A stretch of 64,000 nt of DNA from Scilla litardierei (GCA_030789695.1 CM061142.1:42889375-42953374); one strand, 5' to 3'. Shown: positions 31,096 to 41,959, counted from the stretch's first letter. A program made the numbers and translations. The notes: generated by a model from the letters alone, not told the origin.

Positions 31096-34000
31096 GTACT
31101 CAAGGAAAAGAAAAAGAAAAGGAGCAACAAATTTAAATTTAGCTCCAAAGGGAATTGGATACTCGATAGCGGGTGCTCCAAACACATGACGGGTGACGCT
31201 CGATTGCTCTCCGGAGTGGTTCCCATTGCGAATGGAAACCGCGTCGTATTTGGAGGCAACGAGAGCGTAACCATCATAGGTGTTGGTAAAGTCGGTAACC
31301 CCTCTAAACCATTAATTAGTGATGTTTATCTTGTTAGTGGTTTAAATCACAATCTTATTTCAATAAACCAACTTTGTGACAAAGGTTACAAAGTTAGTTT
31401 TGCGAAAGGATTGTGTCATATTTTAAGAAAAGATAATGATAAATTATTATTTTCCGGAACTCGTCATAAAGACATTTATATTTTGGATCTTCCTAAGTCA
31501 TATGAACAATGTCTCGTTGCCAACACAAGTGAACAACACTTATGGCATCGACGCTTTGGACATGTGAACTTTGGAACACTTTATAAGCTAAAAGAAAAGT
31601 TTTTGTGATTGTTGTCAACGTGGCAAGCTTCCTAAATCTTCATTTAAACCTAAGAAAAGCATCTCTACTAAACGGCCACTAGAGCTATTACATCTAGACT
31701 TATTTGGGCCAACTAGAGTAGCTTCCTTAGGAAATGCAAGGTATGGACTTGTCATCGTAGATGACTATTCAAGATTTACTTGGGTATTTTCATTGTGTAA
31801 TAAAAATGAAGCTTTTGAAAACTTCACAATTTTTGTTAAGAAAGTACAAAATCTCTTAGGAACCACCATTGTCACTATTCGTAGTGATCATGGAGGTGAA
31901 TTTGAGAATGAGTCTTTTGAGACATTTTGTGATGAAGTTGGTATTACTCACACCTTCTCTTTCCCTCGAGCACCTCCTCAAAATGGTGTAGTTGAGAGAA
32001 AGAATAGGACGCTAGTGGAGTGTGCTCGCACTATGCTTGATGATAGCCAACTTGGCCATCAATTTTGGGCGGAAGCGGTACACACCGCTTGCTATGTGTT
32101 TAATAGAATACTTTTGAGGCCCGGCACTAAACAAACTTGTTATGAATTGTTGTTTGGTAGGTTGCCTCAAGTTAAACATTTTCGTGTTTTTGGTTCGAAA
32201 TGTTTTATTAAGAACACATATGGTAGTTTGGACAAATTCGATCTAAGATCCGATGAAGGGATTTTTGTTGGATATTCTTCGCGTAGCAAAGCCTACCGGA
32301 TATTCAACAAACGAACCTCAACGATCGAGGAGTCGCTTCATGTCTCATTTAATGAAGGATTTGTTCCAACTAGAATTTCAAATGATAATGATTCTTTGGA
32401 TGTTTTATGTGATTCGTTTGATAATTCTAAGTCTAATGATTCTATTGATTCTATTGAGACTAACCCAACTAATGAAGTTGTTGAGAATGTTCCTAGTGAT
32501 CAAGGTATTCCCAAACGGCTTCATTCGGTTCGTGACCATCCCCATGAGCAAGTCATTGGCAATATTCAAGATAGTGTCAAGACGAGATCGCAAGTCCACC
32601 ACTTCGCAAATTGTGCCTTTGCCTCATCGATAGAGCCAAAGAATATTAATGAAGCATGCGAAGATAGCGCTTGGATCTTAGCCATGGAGGAGGAGCTCAT
32701 TCAATTCGAGAGGAATGAGGTATGTGAGCTTGTTCCATTGCCATCGAAGAACCACACCATCATAGGGACAAAGTGGATCTTCAAGAACAAAACCGACGAA
32801 AACCAAGTCGTCGTCCGGAACAAAGCTCGGTTAGTTGCTCAAGGCTATCGACAAGAGGAAGGTATTGATTTCGAAGAATCCTTCGCTCCGGTAGCTAGAT
32901 TAGAATCAATTAGATTATTATTGTCTTTTGCATGCCATAAGAATTTTAAATTATTTCAAATGGATGTTAAAAGTGCATTTTTAAACGGAGATGTCGTTGA
33001 GGAAGTTTACGTTTCTCAACCTCCGGGCTTCATAAATGAAAAATTTCCAAATCATGTTTTTAAACTAAAGAAAGTTCTTTATGGGTTGAGACAAGCTCCT
33101 CGAGCTTGGTATGATCGCCTAAAGAATTTTCTTTTGGATTTGAATTTTAAAATGGGTGAAGCCGATTCAACACTTTTTATTAAGCATGCGAATAATGATA
33201 TTTTATTAGTTCAAATTTATGTTGATGACATCATTTTCGGTGCTACTAACTTTGCTCTTTGCGAAGAGTTTTCTAATGTTATGAAGGAACAATTTGAGAT
33301 GAGCCACATGGGCGAACTCAAATATTTCTTAGGTCTCCAAATTCGCCAATTGAACGATGCAATCTTCATCCACCAAACAAAGTACACGGTGGAGTTGCTA
33401 AAGCGATTTGGAATGGAGAATGCCTCCGGGAAAAAGACTCCTATGAGCACTACAACGCATCTTGATAAAGATACGGACGGAAAAGATGTAGACATTCGTC
33501 TATATCGAGGTATGATAGGTAGTTTACTTTATCTTACCGCAAGTAGGCCCGATATTATGTTTGCCGTATGCATATGTGCTCGTTATCAGTCTCAACCTAA
33601 GGAGTCTCACTTAGTAGCGGTAAAGCGTATTTTCCGTTATCTAAGTTACACTTTAGATTTTGGATTACTTTATCCGAAATCTAGCACGTATGAGTTAGTC
33701 TCATACAGTGATGCCGATTATGCGGGATGCAAATCCGACAGGAAAAGTACTAGTGTCACTTGCCATTTTCTAGGAAATTCTCTTGTCTCTTGGTTTTCCA
33801 AGAAGCAAAATTCCGTATCACTTTCAACCACCGAGGCGGAATATATTGCCGCCGGTGCCGCTTGTGCCCAGGTTCTTTGGATGAGACACACTTTGAAGGA
33901 TTTTGGTATTCACTGTGATACTAGCCCTATCATGGTGGATAACCAAAGTGCTATCTGTCTTTCAAAGAATCCGGTGCACCATTCCCGATCAAAACACATA

Positions 34001-34168
34001 GATGTCCGACACCACTTTTTAGATGATCATGTAGCTAAAAAGGACATCATATTAGTGTACGTTGAAACCCAAAAGCAAATCCCCGATATTTTCACGAAAC
34101 CCCTAAAGGAGGACTCCTTTGTGCGGTTGCGTCGAGAATTAGGGATTATGGGTGAATCCGAGATATAG
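31096..34168 (+). pseudogene. Element E pol (protease, integrase, RT, RNase H)
   Basis: The protease has a regular DSGC motif at 31165-31176. The GAG-pre-integrase motif starts HLWHRRFGH, but near 31605 a deletion of a few tens of bases and a frameshift join it to CDCCQRGK. The integrase core ([32 protein letters not shown]) then runs open in one frame to the stop at 34168. [31 protein letters not shown] at 33218-33229. RNase [49 protein letters not shown]. Everything after 31610 looks undamaged (over 800 codons). Confidence 0.9.
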
Positions 34169-35105
34169 GATTCATATTTCATTCAAATATCTTGCATGCT
34201 ATTATATTTCGCGATATTTCATTCATGCTAGATTTATTGAATTTTTGGGAATTTTATGTGATTTGTTCGAATTTATTGCTCGAAATCGTATTTCAATGTC
34301 GTATTTAAGATTTCGACGTTTTATGGGGTAATTTAGATGACTAATGAGAGAGTTATGATGTTTCATCCAAGTGGTTTGTGAAGAGAAATCAATTATCAAT
34401 TTTTGGACTCTTCTAGTCGGTCTAAGTTCATTTGTCAACCGACTAGATGCTCATCTAGTCGGTCAGCAAGTGAACTCAGACCGACTAGATCAAGCTTTTA
34501 TATAACTCCTATCTTTTTCTTTCGTTAGTCGGTCATAGTACACTTACCGACCGACTAGATTGAAAACTAGTCGGTCAGTGAATATACTGCGACCGACTAA
34601 TTCTTGCCCTAGAAATTCATCTGTGCCTCTGTTTCGACTTAGTCGGTTCAAGCTCATTGACCGACCGACTAGATGGTAATCTAGTCGGTCAGTGTTTGAA
34701 CTGTGACCGACGAAGTGGGTTAGGGCATTTGTGTATTTTTGCTTCCAAACCGACTTAAACTCACTTTCATTCGACTAAAACTCACTTTTAGTCGGTTTGT
34801 CTCTCAGCTCAAGCCCGATAACTCCCAAAACCCGATCGAGCCCCTTCAAATTCTCGTCGACTCCGGCCATATCTCCGGCCATCCTCGCCGTCCGTCGCCG
34901 TCGCCTCCTCCTCCTAGGTATCTCCCTCCCTCTCATAGGTCGATTCCTACCCTAGGGTTCGATTTTATCTCATCTAGCTCCTAGGGTTTCCGAATTGTTT
35001 CACTTAGGGCTTGTGCATCTAGAGTTTGTGTGTTCGGATTTCTTTTGATCTCTAGGGCTTGTGTTGCTAGTAGTTTGTGTTGCTTGTACTCGTCGTGCCT
35101 CGACC
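34169..35105 (+). other. Region between pol and the third ORF of E
   Basis: 937 bp with no credible ORF. Contains the second palindrome array (34413-34713), then a stretch with CTCCGGCCATATCTCCGGCC near 34862 and a C/T-rich tract leading to the ORF start. It may serve as promoter or leader for the third ORF. Confidence 0.5.
34413..34713 (+). promoter_or_regulatory. Internal palindrome array of E, upstream of third ORF
   Basis: Three core hairpins (near 34437, 34551 and 34663; spacing about 113 bp) with the same flanking half-sites as in the LTR array, but with different spacer bases. So it is a related copy, not a recent duplicate of the LTR block. Confidence 0.8.
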
Positions 35106-36731
35106 ATGGCAAAGACGAGAATTCCTATCGCCTCTTCCGGGGCTTCTCCTATGACCGTAGGGCCTTCCGACCCTAGGAATCCCCCTAAGCCTAAACGTCG
35201 TGCCAAGTCTACTCAAGCTTCCCCGTGTTCGCCTCCTCTGAAGAAGCAGAGGACGGCGACCGTCAAGCCCCGCAAATCTAAATCCAAAAAGCCCATACTC
35301 CACTCACCGGCTACTCCTCCCGATTCCGACACTGAATTTGTGCCTGAGGATGAGCCTATCACTAGGGAACCCACTCCTCCACTCCGTCCTAGGACTCGCC
35401 AGCCAAAGGGAAAGGGCCCAATGCCAACGGGGGGTGTTGACATATCGTTGTGTCGCGATGACCCTATGTGTCTCGCGGCCTACAACCGTATTGAACACTG
35501 CCCGATGTTATTGGAGCACTACGTCCAGTTTTCTGATTTCCTTGGCTTAGCCGATCTCCTGTCCTATAGTGGTCTCCTTGATTATCTCCGCTATGATCCT
35601 AAGGCCAATCCCAAACCGTATCCTCGCCTCGTGAAATTTTTCTATGCCAATCGCGTTCGAGGCCAGTACGATGCCAGCCACTCCATTGAGACGACTGTCT
35701 TGGGAACTCCTATAGTTCTCACGGCAGAAATCTTGGGGGAGATTCTTGGTTGTTCGTCGTGTGGTCTCCTCCCTTCAGACATTTCCGTCGATGACATTTC
35801 TTCCTTGGATCAGTCAGTTCTTTCAGATATCTTCCAGGTTATCCCCTCCGCATTCATTGGTGTTCCATCGAAATCTTTCAAGCCGAATGCGTGGGTTCTT
35901 AACCTGATCTTGAAGTCTTGCCTACTCCCTAAATATGGATCCTCTTCACTTCCATCCCAGCCGTTCTTGAAATTGATCTACGCTCTCTTCTTGGGGTGCG
36001 AGATTAATTGGGCTCGCGTGATACTCGATAAGATGGACTCTTTCGAGTGTATACGCAAGACCAATAAGTCTGCGCATATTCCATATCCTTGCCTGTTGAC
36101 CCTCGTGTTTCGTCATTTCCGAGTCCCTCTCCCTCCTGACGATGAGCGTCCCTTGGGTACTCCTCTGAACGCGACGGCCGTGAAGAAATCTCTAGCGGCG
36201 CTTCGTCACGTACAGAGGTCTACCACATCTGCTTCTCAGGCGACTCCCTCTGCTGCTGGTGCCCCCTCTCGTCCTGCTACTTTGGATGATGTCGTACGGA
36301 TACTTCGTCGGCACGAGTCTCGCTTGGCTCGTACCGAGGAGGTAGTTTGCCGTATGGCTCGTCAGATGGGCATTGATCTTCCTCCGTCCGTGTCTGAGGA
36401 CGAGGAGATGGACGATGAGGAGCTTGACGAGCTTGTCACTTCTTTAGCCCGTGGCAATGAGGCCACTGCTGCTGCTGCTACATCTTCTGCTCCTGGTGTT
36501 GGCACCTCTACCGGTGCTCCAGAGACCTCTGCTGCAGTAGTTCAGACTTCTGAGCCTGCTGCCTCTCCTGCTGACACTCCTGATGTGCCTGCTAATGTTG
36601 AGCCTGTTGCTGTTGCTTCCACACCTGCCCCGACGATTCCATCTGTTGAGACACCTCTACTCCCTGCAGAGCCTAAGTCCACTCCGTCGACTGGACCCAC
36701 GGAGACTGCAGATCCAGCCACCTCGTCGTGA
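35106..36731 (+). CDS. Third ORF of E: putative plant transposon protein
   Basis: Start chosen at 35106 (ACCATGGCA context; product MAKTRIPIASSG); an in-frame ATG at 35061 would add 15 residues. About 541 residues. Residues 1-110 are basic, with Pro/Lys/Arg-rich runs (PPKPKRRAK, KPRKSKSKKP) like nuclear localisation signals. The central part (VKFFYANRVRGQYD, VLGTPIVLTAEILGEILGC, WVLNLILKSCLLP) resembles the 'putative plant transposon protein' domain found in Sirevirus and Athila extra ORFs. The C-terminal 170 residues are Ala/Thr/Pro-rich with an acidic EDEEMDDEELDEL stretch. No signal peptide or convincing membrane segment, so an envelope role is not supported. The ORF is intact although gag and pol are broken. 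Role unknown. Confidence 0.8.
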   Translation: MAKTRIPIASSGASPMTVGPSDPRNPPKPKRRAKSTQASPCSPPLKKQRTATVKPRKSKSKKPILHSPATPPDSDTEFVPEDEPITREPTPPLRPRTRQPKGKGPMPTGGVDISLCRDDPMCLAAYNRIEHCPMLLEHYVQFSDFLGLADLLSYSGLLDYLRYDPKANPKPYPRLVKFFYANRVRGQYDASHSIETTVLGTPIVLTAEILGEILGCSSCGLLPSDISVDDISSLDQSVLSDIFQVIPSAFIGVPSKSFKPNAWVLNLILKSCLLPKYGSSSLPSQPFLKLIYALFLGCEINWARVILDKMDSFECIRKTNKSAHIPYPCLLTLVFRHFRVPLPPDDERPLGTPLNATAVKKSLAALRHVQRSTTSASQATPSAAGAPSRPATLDDVVRILRRHESRLARTEEVVCRMARQMGIDLPPSVSEDEEMDDEELDELVTSLARGNEATAAAATSSAPGVGTSTGAPETSAAVVQTSEPAASPADTPDVPANVEPVAVASTPAPTIPSVETPLLPAEPKSTPSTGPTETADPATSS

Positions 36732-37705
36732 TCGCTTGTTTCGAGGACTCTCCACTACGCTTTGGATGATATATCTTAGTGAGAGTATTTTGGGTTAGGA
36801 TGGGGTTTGAGAGATGTTTTGATGTATTTTTGCGCTTTCTGGATGTCGGAGTTGGATATTATGATATGATGATGTTGTGATGATGGTTATTTTGTTGTAT
36901 TTTGATGTTGACGATGATGATGTATCTTTTGATGTTTATATCCATGGTCGTTTGTATTTTGATGTACTCGTTGGGATATCTCTTTGGATGTACTCATGAT
37001 GTTATCATTTATATATATACATCGTCGTTCTCTTTGTCCTAATTCGTCGTGCACATTTAATATTCGTTCAATGCATGTAATGTGTGAATTCGTCGCTCGA
37101 CGCATGCAAACTTGGTTAAATAGATTTAAATTCTATAATTGTATAGAATTGTTTTCCATGCACACATTTAGCCAAGAATATTGAATATTGAAGAGTATGT
37201 TTCTTTATTCAAGAAATGAATAATTATTTGGTATTTTTGATGATTTTGATTTTTTTTTGATAATGGACATTTTGGCACACCTTGATTTGATTTCCACATT
37301 TCTCCCTTGGTGTCAATTTGGTCCATCGTCATTGTCTACGACTCCCGATGTTGGATTTTCCATTTCCTAGTTGTTGTCGTTGTATGCCCCCCATTTTTGG
37401 GATAATGCCAAAGGGGGAGAGATAATGATAATAAATAGCGCAAATGAAAATTTAACTCAATTTCCAAGAATCTAGTTTGATATGTTAGATTCAGGGGGAG
37501 TTAAGATACATATAAGGATTTCCAAAATCCGATATTTCGAAAATCGATTCTCTTTATTTATCTTACTCATCTGATTGATGCAATTCATATATATTCATTC
37601 TGGAATTAACGTGTCATCAATGCAGGGGGAGTAAGTATTTTACAATTGAATCATTATTTTTGATTATTATTTATGTTGGTTTGTCATCACCAAAAAGGGG
37701 GAGAA
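36732..37705 (+). other. 3' non-coding region of E with repeated purine tracts
   Basis: AT-rich, no ORF. Purine tracts AAAGGGGGAGAG (near 37410), CAGGGGGAG (37492), CAGGGGGAG (37623) and AAAAAGGGGGAGAA, the last directly before the 3' LTR (PPT, about 37692-37705). Multiple PPT-like tracts are a reported Sirevirus trait (from memory). Confidence 0.75.
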
Positions 37706-39455
37706 TGTTGAATATTGGACTCCCCGGATTTGGTTTTGATGATGAGCAAACATAAATAATCCATGAACTAACAATTTGTGAGCGCAGTTTTGGAGATCGT
37801 CGCCAATTTCATGAGAACATTCAAACCGACATCTCAACACTTCCCAAAGCTCATATTCATGCCTAAAGCTTCGTTGAAGCTCTTGCGACGCTTTGGAAGT
37901 TATGAAGATTCAATCGAAGCTCTCAAAGACCATTCTTTAAGGTTTTATTTATAGTCTTTTAGTTTCGATTGATAGATTGTTAAGCCTTGAGTATATCTTA
38001 CATCTCTATCTTCATTACGCTCATTTCGTAGCTCTAGGATCCTTGCACAAGTTCATTCTAACTTCCTCGAAGCATCGCGCTTCGATTCGGACTTTATTGT
38101 GCATGTTAGTTGGTACAAGAACAAGTACTGACCGACTAGATGGTGATCTAGTCGGTCGGCAACTGTTCTTGAACCGACTAGTTTGATTCCTTAATTTCTT
38201 GGACTTTACTGTTTACAGTTAGTCGGTCTACGTTGACTCACCGACCGACTAGTTTGTGAACTAGTCGGTCAGTGATGCTTCTTTGACCGACTAGTTGTGA
38301 CTTACTGTTCATGCTAAATTTCTCCTAAGCTTCTGTTTATCGTTAGTCGGTCTAAGAACGTTTGGTGACCGACTAGTTGACAATCTAGTCGGTCAACTTT
38401 TGTTCTTGGACCGACTAAGTCACTTTGTACTCAGACTAATTCTTTTTGCTCTTAGTCGGTCTACGTTCATTGGCTGACCGACTAGTTGTGAAACTAGTCG
38501 GTCAGACAGTCTTCTTGGACCGACTAGATTTCTAGGTCTGAATTTCTATCTCTTCTCAGATCCTCACTTAGTCGGTCCACGTTGTTTGACTGACCGACTA
38601 GTTGATGAACTAGTCGGTCAGTGATTGTTCTTTGACCGACTAATTCTCACAGATTTCTATCCGTTGGTGAATGACCTAACTTGTTTTTATGGGACCCTAT
38701 AAATACGAACCTAGGTCATTTCTATCTAGGTTAGAGCTTCCATTCAGAGATTCATTGAGATCAAAAGAGATAGCCATTCTCACTCAAATCAAAAGCTCTC
38801 TTCCTCACAAGAAACCCATTCTCTCTCATTCCTAGATCAAGAATCCATCTAGAGAGAAGGTTGTTCTTGGTGAGCTCTTCAAGCTATTGCTTGATCCAAG
38901 TCTCCAAATCATTCCTAGGCACCGATTGCTGGTCATTTCCTTGGTGCTAGGTCTTGGTGACTTCATCTTCCTCAAATCCTTCATTTCACCATTTGGGTAA
39001 GAAAAACTCAAGGTATAGGATTTTGTGGTAAGATTGTTTATTTCATTTAATCTCTTTAATATTGCTTTGTGATTCTCTCGGTTGTGAGAGAAGGTTGTGA
39101 TCCCGGGTTGTGGGATTCACGTTTGCTATTGCATGTATGATTTGATCTTGTGAAGGTTTTTCACAAGATATTCATAGTGGAAATCTTGAGTTAGGGTTTC
39201 TAACTCAAGTATCCGGAGGGGATCCGGGTGGTTGGGACGTAGGATCACCGGGAACAAGTCGGGGAGACTTGGGTGGATCCGAACCCATTAACATCGTTTG
39301 TTAGCATTGTTAATTTTTTGTTGTCATTCAATTTAAGCTTCCGCAAATTGATTTGGTAGTTGTTTGCAATTTAATTTGGAATTATACTCCTTATTATTTT
39401 AAAGTACTATTCACCCCCCCTCTAGTACTTGTGCAGTAGCTGGTAGGGCATTACA
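37706..39455 (+). repeat. 3' LTR of element E (1750 bp)
   Basis: Differs from the 5' LTR at only about 5-7 positions seen by eye (for example AAAGCGAC/AAACCGAC, TTATGACT/TTGTGACT, AGATCTAG/AGATCAAG and two T changes near the 3' end). Confidence 0.95.
38130..38643 (+). promoter_or_regulatory. Palindrome array in E 3' LTR
   Basis: Same five-hairpin array as at 27441-27953, essentially unchanged. Confidence 0.85.
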
Positions 39456-39460
39456 ACCTC

Positions 39461-39667
39461 TAGATTAAAAAATCTAGGGACGATCGTAAAAACAGAAAAT
39501 CCGTTGAAAGAGAAATCCACGCTCCTAATACGTCAAAACTGATCGCCGCAACGGAGAGCCGCAAAGGTACGCCGCAACAATAGATTCCTTCGCGCGTAGG
39601 GGATGGATTTTTGAGGGGAGACGGGATGAAAAGCTCAAAGAATTTTAGAGCAAACGTGCTGATAACG
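39461..39667 (-). other. PBS-proximal leader of D
   Basis: Part of D's leader cut off by E. In sense orientation it begins with CGTTATCAGCACG (39655-39667) directly after the LTR, the same primer-binding core as A and F. No ORF. Confidence 0.75.
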
Positions 39668-39686
39668 TGTTGTATGATAATGAACT

Positions 39687-39746
<60 letters not shown>

Positions 39747-39921
39747 TCATTGCTAAGAATAAGTCACCATGGCTAAGAGCCATGGTGCTCTATTTATATA
39801 TCTCATAGTGGGGAGGCTAAAAGCCTCTAGGAGACCAAGGGTCCCCATTACTCTAAGTAATGGGGGCCTAATGAATAGGTAATGAAGGAGGGGAGGCCAA
39901 AGGCCTCCCTCATTCATAACA
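39668..39921 (-). repeat. 5' LTR of element D (254 bp)
   Basis: Right copy. Longer than the 222-bp 3' LTR because of an expanded GA repeat (39689-39743); the rest differs at about six sites. The target duplication AAGAA follows at 39922. Confidence 0.9.
39689..39743. repeat. (GA)n microsatellite in D 5' LTR
   Basis: About 27 GA units, against about 7 at the same place in the 3' LTR (near 20262-20277). Confidence 0.95.
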
Positions 39922-39926
39922 AAGAA

Positions 39927-40200
39927 CTAGTTGCCGCGAATGGCCCAGCGGTTGGACCAAGCGAAGGAAATGGTGTGGGGCCCACAGCCGTTTGAGATAT
40001 TCGCCGTGCGAGGGGGACCGGACCAAAAGAGATCCCAGTAATTATTCATAAAATATCTCCCACCCTGGGTCCCACCTAATTTTATTTCCCTTCTTAATTA
40101 AAACATAATTATTACGGCGTGGTTAATTGTCTGTTGGTTGCCAAAAGTGGTGGCAGAGAACAAAAATAAAGTAATCCGCGTGCAAAGAATAAATGAGCCC
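39927..40200. other. Flanking sequence between D and F
   Basis: 274 bp, no recognisable gene or element. Ends with F's target duplication AGCCC (40196-40200). Confidence 0.6.
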
Positions 40201-40335
40201 TGTTGAACGGATACGAACTTGAGTTTGTTGAGATTAGAGAGAGATACGTCATATCCTTGTATCTTATCTTATATCTTTACTATCATGTCTATAAATAAAG
40301 GGCTGGGGCTCCTTCCCAGTAGTTGATTCATAACA
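40201..40335 (+). repeat. 5' LTR of element F (135 bp)
   Basis: TGTTGAACGGATACG...TTGATTCATAACA, with CTATAAATAAAG as the TATA region near 40290. Confidence 0.9.
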
Positions 40336-40689
40336 TGTTATCAGCACGAGCCTCTAAAAATTTTTCCACAAAAATTCTTTTCGATCATTGCGAAGGCGAT
40401 GGGAGACGGGAGATCCATGCGCGTGGTGCAAGGCCTCCTCAATCGAACGTCGTCATCCGTGTAGGGCTTCGTTCAACCGTCGCTATATCCGGAGGACGGA
40501 TATAGAGGTAAAAATAGCTTAAAACGATGTTTTTATCATACGACTGATTGTTCTACCCATTGATCTCACAAGATCAGTATGGGATTTGCTAATCGCCCAA
40601 AAACGACGAATTTTTTCGTCCCAAAATCATATTTTTTGTCCTCCTATTACCGACGGCTCCCCCCTCCAAAGGCAGGGGGCGTTCCGCGC

Positions 40690-41310
40690 GCCGTCGCACC
40701 CCCCGAAAGGGCGACAGTCTATCCGCGCGCCGTCGCACCCCCCGAAGGGGGGCGGTCTGTCCGTGCCCCGCCGCAACCCCCTGAAGGGGGGCGGCTATCT
40801 GCTCGCTCCGCGCACCGCCGCACCCCCTCCCCAAGGGGGGCGGTCTGTCCGCGCTCCACCGCACCCCCCCGAAGGGGGCGGTCTATCCGCGACCCCTCCC
40901 CCCGAAGGAGGGGCAGCTGTCTGCACACTCTGCGCGCCGCCGCACCCCCCCAAAGGGGGGGCAGCTGTTCTGCGCGCCGTCGCACCCCACCCCCCGAAGG
41001 GGGGCGACTGTCTGCGTGCTTTGCGCGCCGCCGCAACCCCCCGAAGGGGGGGGGCGGTCCGTCTGCGCCGGTCGCACCCCCCCGGAGGGGGGACGGTTTG
41101 TTCTCGCACGCCGCCGCCCCCCAAAGGGCGGCGGCCTATTTTGTCGTCGCCACCGCCCCCTCCCCACCGAAGGGGGGCGGCCTGTTCTCCGCCGCCACCC
41201 CCCGGAGGGGGGCGGCCTGTTCTCCCCCCCGAAGGGGGCGGCCTGTTCCCGTCGTCACTGCACACACACCCCCCGAAGGGGGGCGGCCTGTTGACTGCTG
41301 CCGGACCCCC
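40690..41310 (+). repeat. Array of CCCCC-GAA-GGGGG hairpins in F leader
   Basis: About 15 copies of C5-6, GAA (or AAA, GGA) and G4-6 spaced about 30-50 bp, separated by GCGGTCTGTCCGCGC-like or GTCGCAC spacers. Each copy can fold into a short GC hairpin in the transcript. Equivalent in position to the arrays of A and D. Confidence 0.85.
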
Positions 41311-41773
41311 CAAACTCGGGGGAAGAGGCGGCTTCCCGCTTGTCGCTGATTGGCGGTAGTTAGGTGAGGGGGGCGGCGGCTAACTCTAGCCGCCGCCCCT
41401 GATCCCTTGATGGGCCCGAAGCCCATTTTCATAAAAAAAAATTGAAAAGGGGGCAAATTACAATTAAAAGAGATATAATAAGCCCTAAAAGGCTTATTGC
41501 AATCAAAGATGGAATTTCGGAGAACTAAAAATAAATATAAACAGTGAATTTTTGGGGACAATTTTGGGGACAAATTAAAAAGGAAAACTTTTTCCTTTTA
41601 CATAGAACATGTCGCTTTTGGGCCCTTTTTCAATTTGTTGATTAAACCCAAAATTTAACAACCATTGCATCAAATGATTTCTTCCGCAAAATCATCTATA
41701 CATGCTTTACATCACTGGCTTATTCTGTGGATAATTTATGCATGGTTATGCATTATATTTAAGCTTAATAATT

Positions 41774-41830
41774 AGGAAGATCCTGCGACCGCTCTGCCGT
41801 TAGTTACCTAACCTAACGGTGTATGACGTT
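41774..41830 (+). other. Conserved leader hairpin block (F copy)
   Basis: GATCCTGCGACCGC, CCGTTAG-loop-CTAACGG, TGTATGACGTT. About 480 bases upstream of gag, the same distance as in A. Confidence 0.7.
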
Positions 41831-41959
41831 GCCCAGTGGTCCAATAATTATTAAGTGATTAAATTATTTATCACATGCGAATATAACTGCATGCGATGTC
41901 TGTGAATGAAAATGTTGATGATCACAATATTTCTACATGAATAGCTAAATGCAGTTTTT

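Larger units (their letters stand above)
27017..39455 (+). mobile_element. Element E: Sirevirus/SIRE-like Ty1/copia retrotransposon
   Basis: 12,439 bp, ACCTC duplicated at 27012-27016 and 39456-39460. Two 1750-bp LTRs with only a handful of differences. Initiator-Met PBS, long Gag with zinc knuckle and coiled coil, pol, a third ORF after pol (35106-36731), several purine tracts and a final PPT. This organisation and the RT sequence fit the Sirevirus (SIRE/Maximus) lineage. Recently inserted, but gag and pol carry disruptions. Confidence 0.95.
20236..39921 (-). mobile_element. Element D: Ty1/copia retrotransposon carrying E
   Basis: TGTTGTATGATAATG...CATTCATAACA ends, with AAGAA at 20231-20235 and 39922-39926. 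Own length about 7.2 kb after removing E. Sense order: 5' LTR 39668-39921, PBS, leader (split by E), gag 25252-24239, pol 24110-20641, 3' UTR and PPT, 3' LTR 20236-20457. The best preserved of the three related copia elements: complete gag, and pol broken once. LTRs differ at about six sites plus a GA-repeat length difference. Confidence 0.93.

Noticed and set aside
35106..36731. Envelope protein interpretation of E's third ORF
   Set aside because: No signal peptide, no convincing transmembrane segment, basic N-terminus; the plant transposon domain is a better fit.
40579..41359. Two overlapping plus-strand ORFs of about 256 codons, plus antisense ones
   Set aside because: They span the CCCCC-GAA-GGGGG array; composition is forced by the repeats, all frames are equally open, and no domain is visible.
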